From assembly GCA_013697825.1 (NCBI GenBank), contig JACCWD010000069.1, positions 1 through 38,826 of the forward strand: a DNA stretch of 38,826 bases, given 5' to 3'. The DNA is from Rubrobacter sp. (lineage in GTDB: Bacteria > Actinomycetota > Rubrobacteria > Rubrobacterales > Rubrobacteraceae). Positions 29,081-38,086 of the stretch are shown here, in pieces; positions within the stretch are counted from its first letter, which is position 1, and every line of letters begins with the position of its first letter. The position numbers were made by a program, and so were the translations under genes. A model generated the notes under the pieces. It searched no databases. It saw only the letters and a program-made list of their open reading frames with translations, and had not been told where the DNA came from.

Positions 29081-29850
29081 TGACCGAAGGCGCACGCCGC
29101 CCCATGATGGCCGCGAATTGGAAGATGAACAAAACCATCACCGAGGCCGAGCGGTACATGGCCGCCCTCCTCCCCCGAGCCGCCAACTCCGGGGGCGTGG
29201 ACGTGGCCGTCTTCACGCCGTTCACATGCCTCGGGGTGGCGGCTCGAATGGCCGAGAATTCCGAAGTCCTCGTCGGGGCGCAGAATTTCTATTTCGAGGA
29301 CTCCGGGGCTTTCACCGGGGAAGTCTCCGCGCCGCTCCTCCTCGACATCGGGGTGGATGCCGTTGTCGTTGGCCACTCCGAGAGGCGCGAGGTATTCGGC
29401 GAGACCGACGAAGTGGTCGCCAAAAAAGCGAAACGGGCCGTGGACGCGGGGATGCTTCCCGTTATTTGCGTCGGCGAGACGAAGGAAGAGCGGGATTCCG
29501 GCGGGATGTGGGACAAGGTTTCCGGGCAAATAAAGGCCGTCATGGACGAGCTCGGAGACGCCGATGGAAACTCCGTCGTATTCGCGTATGAGCCGATATG
29601 GGCCATCGGGACGGGGGACACGGCTTCGCCGGAGGACGCGCAGGAAGCCATCGAACAAATTCGCGGCCTTCTCCGCGAGACTCGGGACGACGCCTTCGCG
29701 GATTCCGTTCGCATATTGTATGGAGGCTCGGTGAAGCCGGATAATATTGCGGAGATCATGGCACAGGAAGACGTGGACGGCGGCCTCGTCGGCGGGGCGA
29801 GTTTGGAGGTCGAGTCGTTCGAGAAGCTCATCGAAGCGGCGGACAAGTAA
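29080..29850 (+). CDS. tpiA: triose-phosphate isomerase
   Basis: MAANWKMNKT; VVGHSERRE; FAYEPIWAIGTG; ILYGGSVKPDN. Confidence 0.97.
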   Translation: MTEGARRPMMAANWKMNKTITEAERYMAALLPRAANSGGVDVAVFTPFTCLGVAARMAENSEVLVGAQNFYFEDSGAFTGEVSAPLLLDIGVDAVVVGHSERREVFGETDEVVAKKAKRAVDAGMLPVICVGETKEERDSGGMWDKVSGQIKAVMDELGDADGNSVVFAYEPIWAIGTGDTASPEDAQEAIEQIRGLLRETRDDAFADSVRILYGGSVKPDNIAEIMAQEDVDGGLVGGASLEVESFEKLIEAADK

Positions 29851-29880
29851 AGTTTCGCCCGTGTCCCCGACTTTGGTACA

Positions 29881-30510
29881 CTATTCGCCATGATTTACGT
29901 AATCGCATTTTTCCACGTTTTGTTCTGTGTGGCGCTCGTCGCCATGATCCTCCTCCACTCCGGCAAGGGTGGCGGCCTCTCGTCCTCGATGGGCGGCGGC
30001 ATGGGCGACACCTTCTCCGGGACGACGGTCATGGAGAAGAATCTCACCCGCCTCACCCTCATCGTCCTCGGTCTCTTCGTCCTCACGAACGTTATTTTGA
30101 TTTTTATGGGATAGCCGGAAGGATTCCACGAACCCACAAACGCCCCGTTTTCTCGCCTTCTCCGTCTCAACGCGGTGGCAGTTCGGGCAAAGGGTGATGG
30201 TGTTCTCCTCGGTGTACGGGCCGCCGGGGACTATGCGGTGGAGATCGCATCGCGCCTCGCTCCACCCGCACTTTTCGCATGCGTCCTTGCGGAGTTTGTT
30301 CTTCTTTCGTTGTTCGTATGTGAGCCTTTGATGACGGGGATGGAGACGGTTCCATTCGCATTTGCGCTCTACGTAGTTTGGATCGTAAATGTCCCTGTCG
30401 TGCCGCCAGCAATATTTACTGTAGCGTTGTACGCCCTTCCGATTTTTGCCCGCTTTGCGCCGGAGTTTATCGCATCCCTCAAATGAGCAGATTCCCGCCG
30501 ATGTCGCCAT
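29881..30510 (-). CDS. HNH endonuclease-like protein; ORF reads through antisense of secG
   Basis: CEKCGWSEARCDLHRIVPGGPYTEENTITLCPNCHRVETEKA; ATG 30510; stop lies beyond the secG start. Confidence 0.7.
   Translation of the reverse strand: MATSAGICSFEGCDKLRRKAGKNRKGVQRYSKYCWRHDRDIYDPNYVERKCEWNRLHPRHQRLTYEQRKKNKLRKDACEKCGWSEARCDLHRIVPGGPYTEENTITLCPNCHRVETEKARKRGVCGFVESFRLSHKNQNNVREDEETEDDEGEAGEILLHDRRPGEGVAHAAAHRGREAATLAGVEEDHGDERHTEQNVEKCDYVNHGE
29890..30114 (+). CDS. secG: preprotein translocase subunit SecG
   Basis: IAFFHVLFCVALVAMILLHSGKGGGLSSSMGGGMGDTFSGTTVMEKNLTRLTLIVLGLFVLTNVILIFMG. Confidence 0.93.
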   Translation: MIYVIAFFHVLFCVALVAMILLHSGKGGGLSSSMGGGMGDTFSGTTVMEKNLTRLTLIVLGLFVLTNVILIFMG

Positions 30511-30619
30511 GTAAAAACTATAACAAAGTAAAGAATGGACTACCCGAGGGAGAATCGGGCAATCCCTGGCCACTATTATACAACGGGCCGTATATTTCGT
30601 AGCGGCGATTCGCCGCCCC

Positions 30620-32930
30620 TCAGTCCCAGTAAAACACGCTCAGAATGTCCGAGAAGTCGTACGTCCACACTATGGGTTCTTCATCGCTCAGTTCTTCCCA
30701 CCGCTCGTCGCCTTCGAGGGGGGCGAAGTTTTCCTCGTCGCGGGTGAGGATGACCCAGTGCGAGGCGTCGGTTCCGGCGGCGTAGTCGTCGGAGTATTCG
30801 TATTGTGAGAGGCCCGCGAGGCCGAGTTCTTCGGCGAGGCCCGCTATCACGGGTTCGAGGCCGAGGTGGCGGTTCGTGATGTGGAAGGCGATGACGCCGT
30901 CCTCGCCGAGCTTCTCCATGTACGAGGCCGCCGCCTCACGGGTCATGAGGTGCATCGGGATCGCGTCGGAGGAGAATGCGTCGAGGATGATGAGGTCATA
31001 GTTCCCGTCCGGGGCGTTTTGTATTTCCAGCCTCCCGTCGCCCGTCTCGACCTCCACGTTCGCCCTCGAATTCGAGAGGTATGTGAAGAGGTCGGTGTTC
31101 TCGGCGATGTCCACGACCTCCGGGTCTATCTCGTAGAAAGTGAAGTTTTCGCCTTCATCGCCGTATGCCGCCAATGTCCCCGCCCCGAGGCCGACGACCG
31201 CGACGTCGTCGAAGTTTCGGGCGCCGTCGAAATTCTCGAAAACCTGTCCGATGGGGGAGCCGCGATGGAAGTATGTGAGTGGCTCCATCGTCGTCTCAGG
31301 GTCTGTGTTTTGTGAGCCGTGGCGGGTCGTGCCGTGGATGAGGATGTTCCGGGCGTTCTCGTCGGTGTATACCTCATACACCCCGAAGAAGGTTCGCTCG
31401 TTGTGCAAAGACGCCCCGGTGTTCATAAACGCGAACGCCAACATCACCCCGACCGAGAGCGCGAGGAGCGCCGGGCGCGAGGAGAGGAGGTACGCGGCGG
31501 CGAGGGAGGCGGCGAGGACTGAGGTACGCGGCGGCGAGGGAGGCGGCGAGGAGCGAAATCGTCGCGAGCGTCCACCCCGTCCAAAGCTGCGACGGGAGCA
31601 TGTACGCGACGAGGCCGAAGAGCGCGGCGGCGAGGACGGCCTCCTCCGCCCACCGGAGTTTGCCCGGAAGGTGCGGTCGCCGGATGGCGGGCATCACGAG
31701 GAGGAGAAGCACGACGACGATCGGGTATTCGAGGAGCGAGTCGAAAATCTGCGGCGCGACGAGCGCGTTGAAAATACCGCCGAGTACGCCGCCGACGGAG
31801 ACGAGGAGGAAGAACTCGGTGAGGCGGCTCGGGGGCGGCCTCTCCGAGGCGAGCCGCACGTGCGCGACCATCGCCGCCGCGAAAAGGGTGGCGAGGTGGA
31901 GCGCGAACACCATCCACAACGGCATGTACACGACATCGAAGAAAAGGAGCGCGAGCCCCACCGCCAATGCCGGAAGCGCCCACCTCGCCGCCCGAACCGA
32001 AAGGCTCGAAAGCACGACGCGCCGCGAGAACACGAAGATGAACGAAAGCAAATAAAGCCCGAGCGGAACCACCCACAAAAGCGGAACCGGAGCCACGTCC
32101 GTCGTGAGGTACGTCGTCACCCCGAGCATGAGGCTCGACGGCATGAACGCGAGAAAAACCCACCACAGCCGCGTCCGCCAAAAGAGCGGGACGTACGGCT
32201 CCGAAGCGGAAGGGTTCGAGTCGGAGGACTCCGGCGTATCCGCTTCTTCGGAGTCGAAGCCATACATGCCGCGGCGGCGAAGCACGAGCATGCACCCGGC
32301 GACGAGGAGGGCGAAGACGACGTATCCGCCCGACCACAGCCACGTTTGGGCGGGAATGGAGAGGTTCGGCTCGATGACGAGCGGGTATCCGACGAGCGCG
32401 AGGAGGCTCCCCACGTTGCTCGCCGCGTACAAAAAGTACGGGTCGTGCGCGTCGGGATGTCCGGTCGCCGAGAACCATCTTTGGAGGAGGGGACTCGCCG
32501 TGGCAGCGACGAAGAAAGGGCCGCCGACGGCGACGGCGAGGAGGGCGAGAACCCACAACGCGGGCGGCCCGTTCACGTCCTCGGCCCATGCCGGGAGGGC
32601 GAGAGGGAGGGCGATCACGGGGAGGACGAGGACGACGAGGTGGATCTTCGGCTGGCGTTTCAGCCCGAAGGCGCGGATGGAGAAGTGGGCGTATGCGTAT
32701 CCGGCGAGGAGGGCGGCCTGGAAAAACACCATCGAAGTGTTCCACACGGCGGGAGAGCCGCCGAGGATGGGGAGGATCATCTTCGCCACCATCGGCTGCA
32801 CGAGGAAGACGAGCGACGCCCCGAGGCAAATCGCCGCCCCGAAAACGAAGAGCATCGCCCGGTCGGGGATGCCTTTCCCGTCAGCGAGCGACGCTTTTCC
32901 ACCCTCGGCAATTCTCAAAACACCCTCCAC
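30620..32930 (-). pseudogene. MFS/spermidine synthase-fusion-like protein, frameshifted by a 34-bp tandem duplication
   Basis: N-terminal part LFVQPMVAKMILPILGGSPAVWNTSMVFFQ in one frame, C-terminal part VAVVGLGAGTLAAYG..FTFYEIDPEVVDIA..YDLIILDAFSSDAIPMHLMT in another; junction at the repeat. Confidence 0.87.
31487..31552. repeat. 34-bp tandem duplication (32/34 identical)
   Basis: GAGGTACGCGGCGGCGAGGGAGGCGGCGAGGA at 31487-31518 and 31521-31552, separated by CT. Confidence 0.95.
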
Positions 32931-33042
32931 CGGGAACCCGAAACGGACATGGGAAACATATTACACATACTTCGACCCGCGGGCAAAGAAAGCGCCACGG
33001 CCAAAAGTCGAGAGTTTCCGAAGATACGGGGGAAGCCCGGTG

Positions 33043-33129
33043 TGTCGGAGGGGGGACTCGAACCCCCACGTCCTTTAAAGGGACACTAGGCCCTCAACCT
33101 AGCGCGTCTACCAATTCCGCCACTCCGAC
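33043..33129 (-). tRNA. tRNA-Leu (anticodon GAG)
   Basis: GTCGGAGTGGCGGAATTGGTAGACGCGCTAGGTTGAGGGCCTAG...GTGGGGGTTCGAGTCCCCCCTCCGACA; matched 7-bp acceptor, class II variable arm. Confidence 0.95.
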
Positions 33130-33204
33130 ATGGTTCGCGGCCCGAAGAGTATACGAGAGAAAGCCTCGATGGTCAAAGCGGGTCGCTCCGCCCTCGGCTC
33201 CGCT

Positions 33205-33218
33205 CGCTTCGGGAGTCG
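33205..33218 (+). repeat. copy of dispersed motif CGCTTCGGGAGTCG in a GC-rich intergenic stretch
   Basis: Same 14-mer at 37468-37481 and inverted at 37591-37604. Confidence 0.6.
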
Positions 33219-33326
33219 GAGAGCCTTCGACTTCCTTTCCTCCGACAAATCCTCTTCGCGTCCGGCGGACTCCTTCGCCGGGTTCGACCGGCGGCGTATG
33301 CTTCGCTCCCGGCGGCTTATGTTAAG

Positions 33327-34211
33327 GTGCTTCGGGTGGGATGGAAGCTGATCACAGTCGCCGTAGCCGCCCTCGGGGCGATCATCGCCCTCGCCCGCCG
33401 CAAAGACGAGCGGCGGACTCGGAATCGGAGATGGCCGACGAACCTCGCCCACCGGGGAGCCTCGGCCCGCGCCCCGGAAAACACGATGGAGGCATTCCGG
33501 CTCGGCCTCGAAAGCGGCGCCCTCGGCCTCGAAATGGACGCCCATCTCACCCGCGACGGAGAGGTCGTCGTCATCCACGACGACGACGTGGATCGCACGA
33601 CCGACGGGATGGGCTTCGTGCGGGACATGACCCTCGACGAAATTCGCGCCCTCGACGCCGGACATGATTTCTCGCCGGACGGGGAGAGCTTCCCGTACCG
33701 GGGGAAGGGGCTTCGCGTTCCGACTTTGCGCGAGGTTTACGAAAGTTTCCCGGAGGCGATGATAAACGTCGAACTCAAAGAGGATCAAAGCGGGATACAA
33801 GAAAAGGTTCTCGACCTCATCGAGGAGTTCGACGCGGAGCGAAGGACGCTCGTCGCGTCTTTCGGGTACTCCATCGTCCGTCGGTTTAGGAGGGTGTCGG
33901 GCGGGCGGGTTCCGACGTCGGCGTCGCGGGTGGAGATCTCCGTCTTCTATTTTGCGAGCCGGTTGTTTTTGGAGAAGTTCGTTCCGGTGGGCTACGACGC
34001 TTTGCAAGTTCCCACCCGGCATCGCGGCTTCGAGGTCGTGACGCCGCGATTCATAAAGGCGGCTCATTCGCGGGGGGTTCGGGTGGACGTGTGGACGATC
34101 AACGACGCGGCGGAGATGCGCCGCCTCCTCGACCTCGGAGTGGATGTCGTCATGACCGACGAGCCGGAAGTATTGTCGCGGGTTCTCGCGGAACGTGAAG
34201 CTGATTTGTAG
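33327..34211 (+). CDS. glycerophosphodiester phosphodiesterase family protein
   Basis: NLAHRGASARAPENTMEAFRLGLESGALGLEMDAHLTRDGEVVVIHDDDVDRTTDG; VDVWTINDAAEMRRLLDLGVDVVMTDEP. Confidence 0.94.
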   Translation: MLRVGWKLITVAVAALGAIIALARRKDERRTRNRRWPTNLAHRGASARAPENTMEAFRLGLESGALGLEMDAHLTRDGEVVVIHDDDVDRTTDGMGFVRDMTLDEIRALDAGHDFSPDGESFPYRGKGLRVPTLREVYESFPEAMINVELKEDQSGIQEKVLDLIEEFDAERRTLVASFGYSIVRRFRRVSGGRVPTSASRVEISVFYFASRLFLEKFVPVGYDALQVPTRHRGFEVVTPRFIKAAHSRGVRVDVWTINDAAEMRRLLDLGVDVVMTDEPEVLSRVLAEREADL

Positions 34212-34344
34212 GTTTCAGGCATCAGGTTTCAGGCATCAGGAAAATGCTTTGCGGGACGATTTGCTACTCATGAGCTTCGTTCCGCGCCGGGGACGTTCTC
34301 TGTCCGCCGGGGGTTTGCTGAAACCTGATGCCTGACGCCTCTCA
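34209..34344. repeat. heptad inverted-repeat element E5 (GGTTTCA/GGCATCA family)
   Basis: TAG stop then GGTTTCA GGCATCA GGTTTCA GGCATCA; right TGAAACC TGATGCC TGACGCC; 14-bp perfect IR; spans stop codon to convergent stop codon. Confidence 0.78.
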
Positions 34345-34680
34345 ATAAAACGCTATGGCGATGGCGCATATCGCCCCGAACAATGTATATGCGATGCCGA
34401 GCGGGAGATAATATTTGTGGTTGTAGATCGGGGTGAAGAAGAATTTGGCGGCAGGGAAGAGGCCGACGAACTTCTCTACGAGGCGGGAGTATTCGCGGCG
34501 GAAGTATGTGAGGTGCATTCCCCCGGCCATCGTGACGCAGGCGAAGGGGAGCGCCCACAGTTTGGAGGGGTAAAGGCTGATGGCGATGGGGGTGAGAACG
34601 ATGAGGATCGCCCAGAAAGCCTGGATGGAGATGAAGGAGATCCAGGCCGCTCTCCACCGATGTTCGCGACGACGGCTCAT
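34342..34680 (-). CDS. small hypothetical membrane protein
   Basis: 112 aa with about 4 hydrophobic segments; ATG start. Confidence 0.6.
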   Translation of the reverse strand: MSRRREHRWRAAWISFISIQAFWAILIVLTPIAISLYPSKLWALPFACVTMAGGMHLTYFRREYSRLVEKFVGLFPAAKFFFTPIYNHKYYLPLGIAYTLFGAICAIAIAFY

Positions 34681-34805
34681 GGGGTGGAATTATAGCGACG
34701 GCGGCGTTCCCGGCCACGGCGGCCTTATTTTTGTACACTAGCCGGACGCACGAGAATTTCGAGTTGCAGACGGCCCGCGTGCGGGGTCAAGGAGTCAGGA
34801 GAGAG

Positions 34806-36059
34806 ATGATCAAAGAGTCCATCGTAAAGGATCCGTCGCTCGCGCCCGAGGGCCAGCAAAAGATCGAATGGGCCGCACAACATAGCCCGGTTCTCAACAA
34901 AATCGCCCGCAGCCAACTCGCCGACGGCTCGCTGAAGGGACGCAAAGTCGCCGTGACGGTTCATTTGGAGGCGAAGACGGCGTACCTCGCGGTGCTTCTC
35001 CACGAGGCCGGAGCGGAAGTGACGGTGACGGGGTCGAACCCGCTTTCGACGCAGGATTCGGTTTGCGCCGCCCTCGCCGAGCGGGGCATCCGGGTGTACG
35101 CGACCCACGACCCCTCCGACGAGGACTTCGAGCGGTACATCCACCTCGCTTTGGAGACGGAGCCGGATCTCCTCCTCGACGACGGCGCGGAACTCACCGG
35201 ACGCCTCGCCCAATCCCATCCCGAACTCATAGACAAAGTCGTCGGAGCCACCGAGACGACGACGACGGGAATTCTGAAGCTGAAGGCGATGTCCGGCGAG
35301 GGCGTACTCCCGTTCCCCGTCCTCGGCATAAACGAGGCCCGGATGAAGCACCTCTTCGACAACCGATACGGCACGGGTCATTCCTCCATCGTGAGCTTGC
35401 TTGCGAACACGAACCTCTTCCTCTCCGGACAGCGCGTCGTCGTGATGGGCTTCGGGTGGGTTTCCCGCGGCCTTGCCAAATACGCCGCCGGATTCGGCGC
35501 CCGCGTCATCGTGTGCGAACCCGATCCGGTGAAGCTCCTCGAAGCGCATTCTGAGGGATACGAGGTCATGAACTCCATCGAAGCCGCCGAGGCCGGGGAC
35601 TTCTTCCTGACCGGAACCGGGAACATGAAGGTTCTCCGCCGCGAGCATTTCCAGAAGATGAAGGACGGGGCGGTTCTCGCCAACGCCGGTCATTACGACC
35701 ACGAGTTCGATCTCGCGACATTGAAGGAGATGTCCGTCTCCGAGCGCGAGGCGAGGAAGCACATCACCGAGTACGAGCTTCCGAACGGGCGGAGGATACA
35801 CGTCATCGCGCGTGGTCGGCTTCTCAATTCCGGGGCGGGGGACGGCCATCCCGTCGAGATCATGGACCTCACCTTCGCGCTCCACGCGCTCGGCATACAC
35901 CATCTCGCCTCGAACGCCTCGGACTTCGAGCCGGGCATTCAGGCTTTGCCGGAGGATCTCGATCAGGAAGTCGCCCGCATAAAGCTCCGCACGATGGGCG
36001 TCGAGCCGGAGGAATTGACGGACGAGCAAATGGCGTATCAAACGAGCTGGCGCTCGTAG
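34806..36059 (+). CDS. ahcY: adenosylhomocysteinase (divergent)
   Basis: SNPLSTQDSVCAAL, DDGAEL, TETTTTGILKLKAM, KHLFDNRYGTGHS, VVVMGFGWVSRGLA, NAGHYDHEFD; SD aggagag before ATG 34806. Confidence 0.92.
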   Translation: MIKESIVKDPSLAPEGQQKIEWAAQHSPVLNKIARSQLADGSLKGRKVAVTVHLEAKTAYLAVLLHEAGAEVTVTGSNPLSTQDSVCAALAERGIRVYATHDPSDEDFERYIHLALETEPDLLLDDGAELTGRLAQSHPELIDKVVGATETTTTGILKLKAMSGEGVLPFPVLGINEARMKHLFDNRYGTGHSSIVSLLANTNLFLSGQRVVVMGFGWVSRGLAKYAAGFGARVIVCEPDPVKLLEAHSEGYEVMNSIEAAEAGDFFLTGTGNMKVLRREHFQKMKDGAVLANAGHYDHEFDLATLKEMSVSEREARKHITEYELPNGRRIHVIARGRLLNSGAGDGHPVEIMDLTFALHALGIHHLASNASDFEPGIQALPEDLDQEVARIKLRTMGVEPEELTDEQMAYQTSWRS

Positions 36060-36113
36060 CTTTTAGTTTTTAGCCGTTAGCTTTTGTGGCCCGGACTTTT
36101 TCCCGTCCGGGCC
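36057..36113. repeat. heptad half-element E7 plus hairpin
   Basis: ahcY TAG then CTTTTAG TTTTTAG CCGTTAG CTTTT, then stem GGCCCGGAC/GTCCGGGCC. Confidence 0.6.
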
Positions 36114-36146
36114 GTCCTTGTGAAAGGAGTATGACGAATCGTCTCC

Positions 36147-37028
36147 ATGACTGAGACTTCCGCGGAGATACGCCCGATGAAATCTTCCGATGTCGCTATG
36201 GCTTATGAGTCGGTGGCGATGTCGTTTGCGACGGAGGCGGAGGAGCGCGAGCGTGTCCTCGGACGCTCGGATGAGGAGGTCGAGGAGAGCCACGAGAGGT
36301 ACCGCTCCTTCCTCCGCACCGACCCGGAGGGGGCGTGGGTGGCGAAGGATAAAGGAGCCGTCGTCGGGGTGGCGGTCTCCATCCGGCGCGGTGGTTTGTG
36401 GATTCTCTCGATCTTTGCCGTGGACGAGTCGCAGCGCGGAAAAGGTGTTGGGCGCGAGCTTCTTTCGCGGGCGATGGGGTATGGCGAAGGCTCTTCGGCG
36501 GCCATGATCGCCTCTTCGACCCACCCGGCGGCGATGCGGAGATACGCGCTCGCTGGATTCATCCTCCACCCGACCTTCACCGCCGAAGGCTTCGTCCGGC
36601 GCGAAAGCATCCTCCCGAGCCTCCCCGTCCACGAAGGCGACGAAAGCCACCTCGAAATGGCCGCCGAGGTGGACAAAAAACTTCGGGGTGGAGCGCACGG
36701 CCCCGACATCGATCGCCTCCTCGACACCGGAAACCGCCTCCTCGTCTCCGAGCGCGGCGGTGAGATGGGATACGCCGTCACCAAAGAAGGTTCCACGCAA
36801 ATAGTCGCCGCCACGCACGAGGAGATGGCGCGGGATCTTTTGTGGGCCGCCCTCGCGGACGGGAGGCCCGGTGTCGAGTCCACGGCGAGGTGGATCACCG
36901 CCCGACAAAAGTGGGCCGTGGACATCGCCCTCGAAGCCGGACTGTCGCTGAAACCCGACGGTCCGATATGTATAAAGGGCGAGCCGGGGACATTGTTTCC
37001 GTACCTCCCGAGCGGGTTGTATTTGTGA
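36147..37028 (+). CDS. GNAT family N-acetyltransferase
   Basis: ILSIFAVDESQRGKGVGRELLSRAMGYGE acetyl-CoA-binding motif. Confidence 0.87.
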   Translation: MTETSAEIRPMKSSDVAMAYESVAMSFATEAEERERVLGRSDEEVEESHERYRSFLRTDPEGAWVAKDKGAVVGVAVSIRRGGLWILSIFAVDESQRGKGVGRELLSRAMGYGEGSSAAMIASSTHPAAMRRYALAGFILHPTFTAEGFVRRESILPSLPVHEGDESHLEMAAEVDKKLRGGAHGPDIDRLLDTGNRLLVSERGGEMGYAVTKEGSTQIVAATHEEMARDLLWAALADGRPGVESTARWITARQKWAVDIALEAGLSLKPDGPICIKGEPGTLFPYLPSGLYL

Positions 37029-37132
37029 GGTCGCTTCGCCTTCGGCTCCGCTCCGGTTTCTGGTTTTTAGTTCTCGGTTCTCGGCTAAAAACTAAGAACC
37101 GAGAACCTAGAACTAAAAAGACCGAAGCGACC
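37026..37132 (+). repeat. heptad inverted-repeat element E3 (GTTYYYR family) with outer GGTCGCTTCG inverted repeat
   Basis: TGA stop then GGTCGCTTCG (37029-37038) ... CGAAGCGACC (37123-37132); core GGTTTTT AGTTCTC GGTTCTC GGCT AAAAACT AAGAACC GAGAACC TAGAACT. Confidence 0.78.
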
Positions 37133-37134
37133 CC

Positions 37135-37416
37135 ATGACCCGAAAGATCACCATCCGCTTCACTTCCTTTCGCGAATGCCCGAACTGCGACGGGCGCGGC
37201 GACGATGGAGCCGAGTGGCGACCCGTCGAGTGCCGACGTTGCAAAGGGCGGGGGAAGCTCATAACCGGGGTCGAGGTCGAGGACTCGAAGGACGGAATAC
37301 TCCCCGAAGATCGCTTCGAGTTCACGGCGACGGGGGAGGTTTATCTCCTCGATTTCGATGAGGACGAGGAGATCGAAGTGGTGAAGCCCTCCGACGAGGG
37401 GCGGGAGTCGGGATGA
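37135..37416 (+). CDS. small protein with two CxxC motifs (DnaJ-type zinc-finger-like)
   Basis: CPNCDGRGDDGAEWRPVECRRCKGRGKL. Confidence 0.65.
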   Translation: MTRKITIRFTSFRECPNCDGRGDDGAEWRPVECRRCKGRGKLITGVEVEDSKDGILPEDRFEFTATGEVYLLDFDEDEEIEVVKPSDEGRESG

Positions 37417-37467
37417 AGACCGGGAGCCGGGAGGCGCTCCGCCCCTTCGGCTTCGCCTTCGTCGTTC

Positions 37468-37604
37468 CGCTTCGGGAGTCGAGTGGTTCTCGACTGTCTT
37501 TCTTCGGACACCCTCGCCTTTCCGCCTGAAGAACTCTCGCCGAACTCGGACGTGCCAATGCCGGTATGGGGTGCCGCCTCGTGCATTTCCCGACTCCCGA
37601 AGCG
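37468..37604. repeat. inverted repeat CGCTTCGGGAGTCG ... CGACTCCCGAAGCG
   Basis: Perfect 14-bp arms 37468-37481 and 37591-37604, about 109-nt spacer. Confidence 0.75.
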
Positions 37605-37636
37605 AGCGAAGCGATGCGACCTCTCGACTCCCGGTT

Positions 37637-38086
37637 TTATTCATCCGGCGTCGCGTTCGGGTTGACTCCGGCCATCATGCGGAGTCCCTGCGCGAGGGCG
37701 GAGCACAGCCCGACGCCGATGATGTCCTCCATCGCCCATAGTCCGTACGATGGCCGGACGACGCTCTCGGGGCCGCTTTCCATCATCGCGGGGGACTGCG
37801 CGAGGGCGAACTCGTATGAGACGGGGAAGAGGAGCCACTCGATGGTCGTGGCGGCGATGGTCATCGTTATCGCGGCGAAGACCCCGCGCCATCCGCCTTT
37901 GAAGACGAGGGTGAGGGCGAGGGCGACGAAGACGGCGAGGCGGGTTATGAGGATGAGTTGCGTGCGGGCGTCGTCCCCGTCGGCGGACATTTGAAACGAG
38001 AACACCGCCGAGCCGAAACCGAATATCGTCGCCGCGAATACGCACCCGAGCGTGAGCGCGGCGAGGGATCGAAGGCTTGTGGACAT
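37637..38086 (-). CDS. hypothetical membrane protein
   Basis: 149 aa with about 4 TM segments; ATG start. Confidence 0.65.
   Translation of the reverse strand: MSTSLRSLAALTLGCVFAATIFGFGSAVFSFQMSADGDDARTQLILITRLAVFVALALTLVFKGGWRGVFAAITMTIAATTIEWLLFPVSYEFALAQSPAMMESGPESVVRPSYGLWAMEDIIGVGLCSALAQGLRMMAGVNPNATPDE

Noticed and set aside
31140-33089. 649-aa plus-strand ORF
   Set aside because: Antisense of the frameshifted MFS-spermidine synthase gene; very Arg/Glu-rich shadow translation that also runs into the tRNA region.
34700-34805. SAH riboswitch upstream of ahcY
   Set aside because: Leader of roughly 60 nt after TACACT has no recognisable SAH-riboswitch core by eye; would need an Infernal search.
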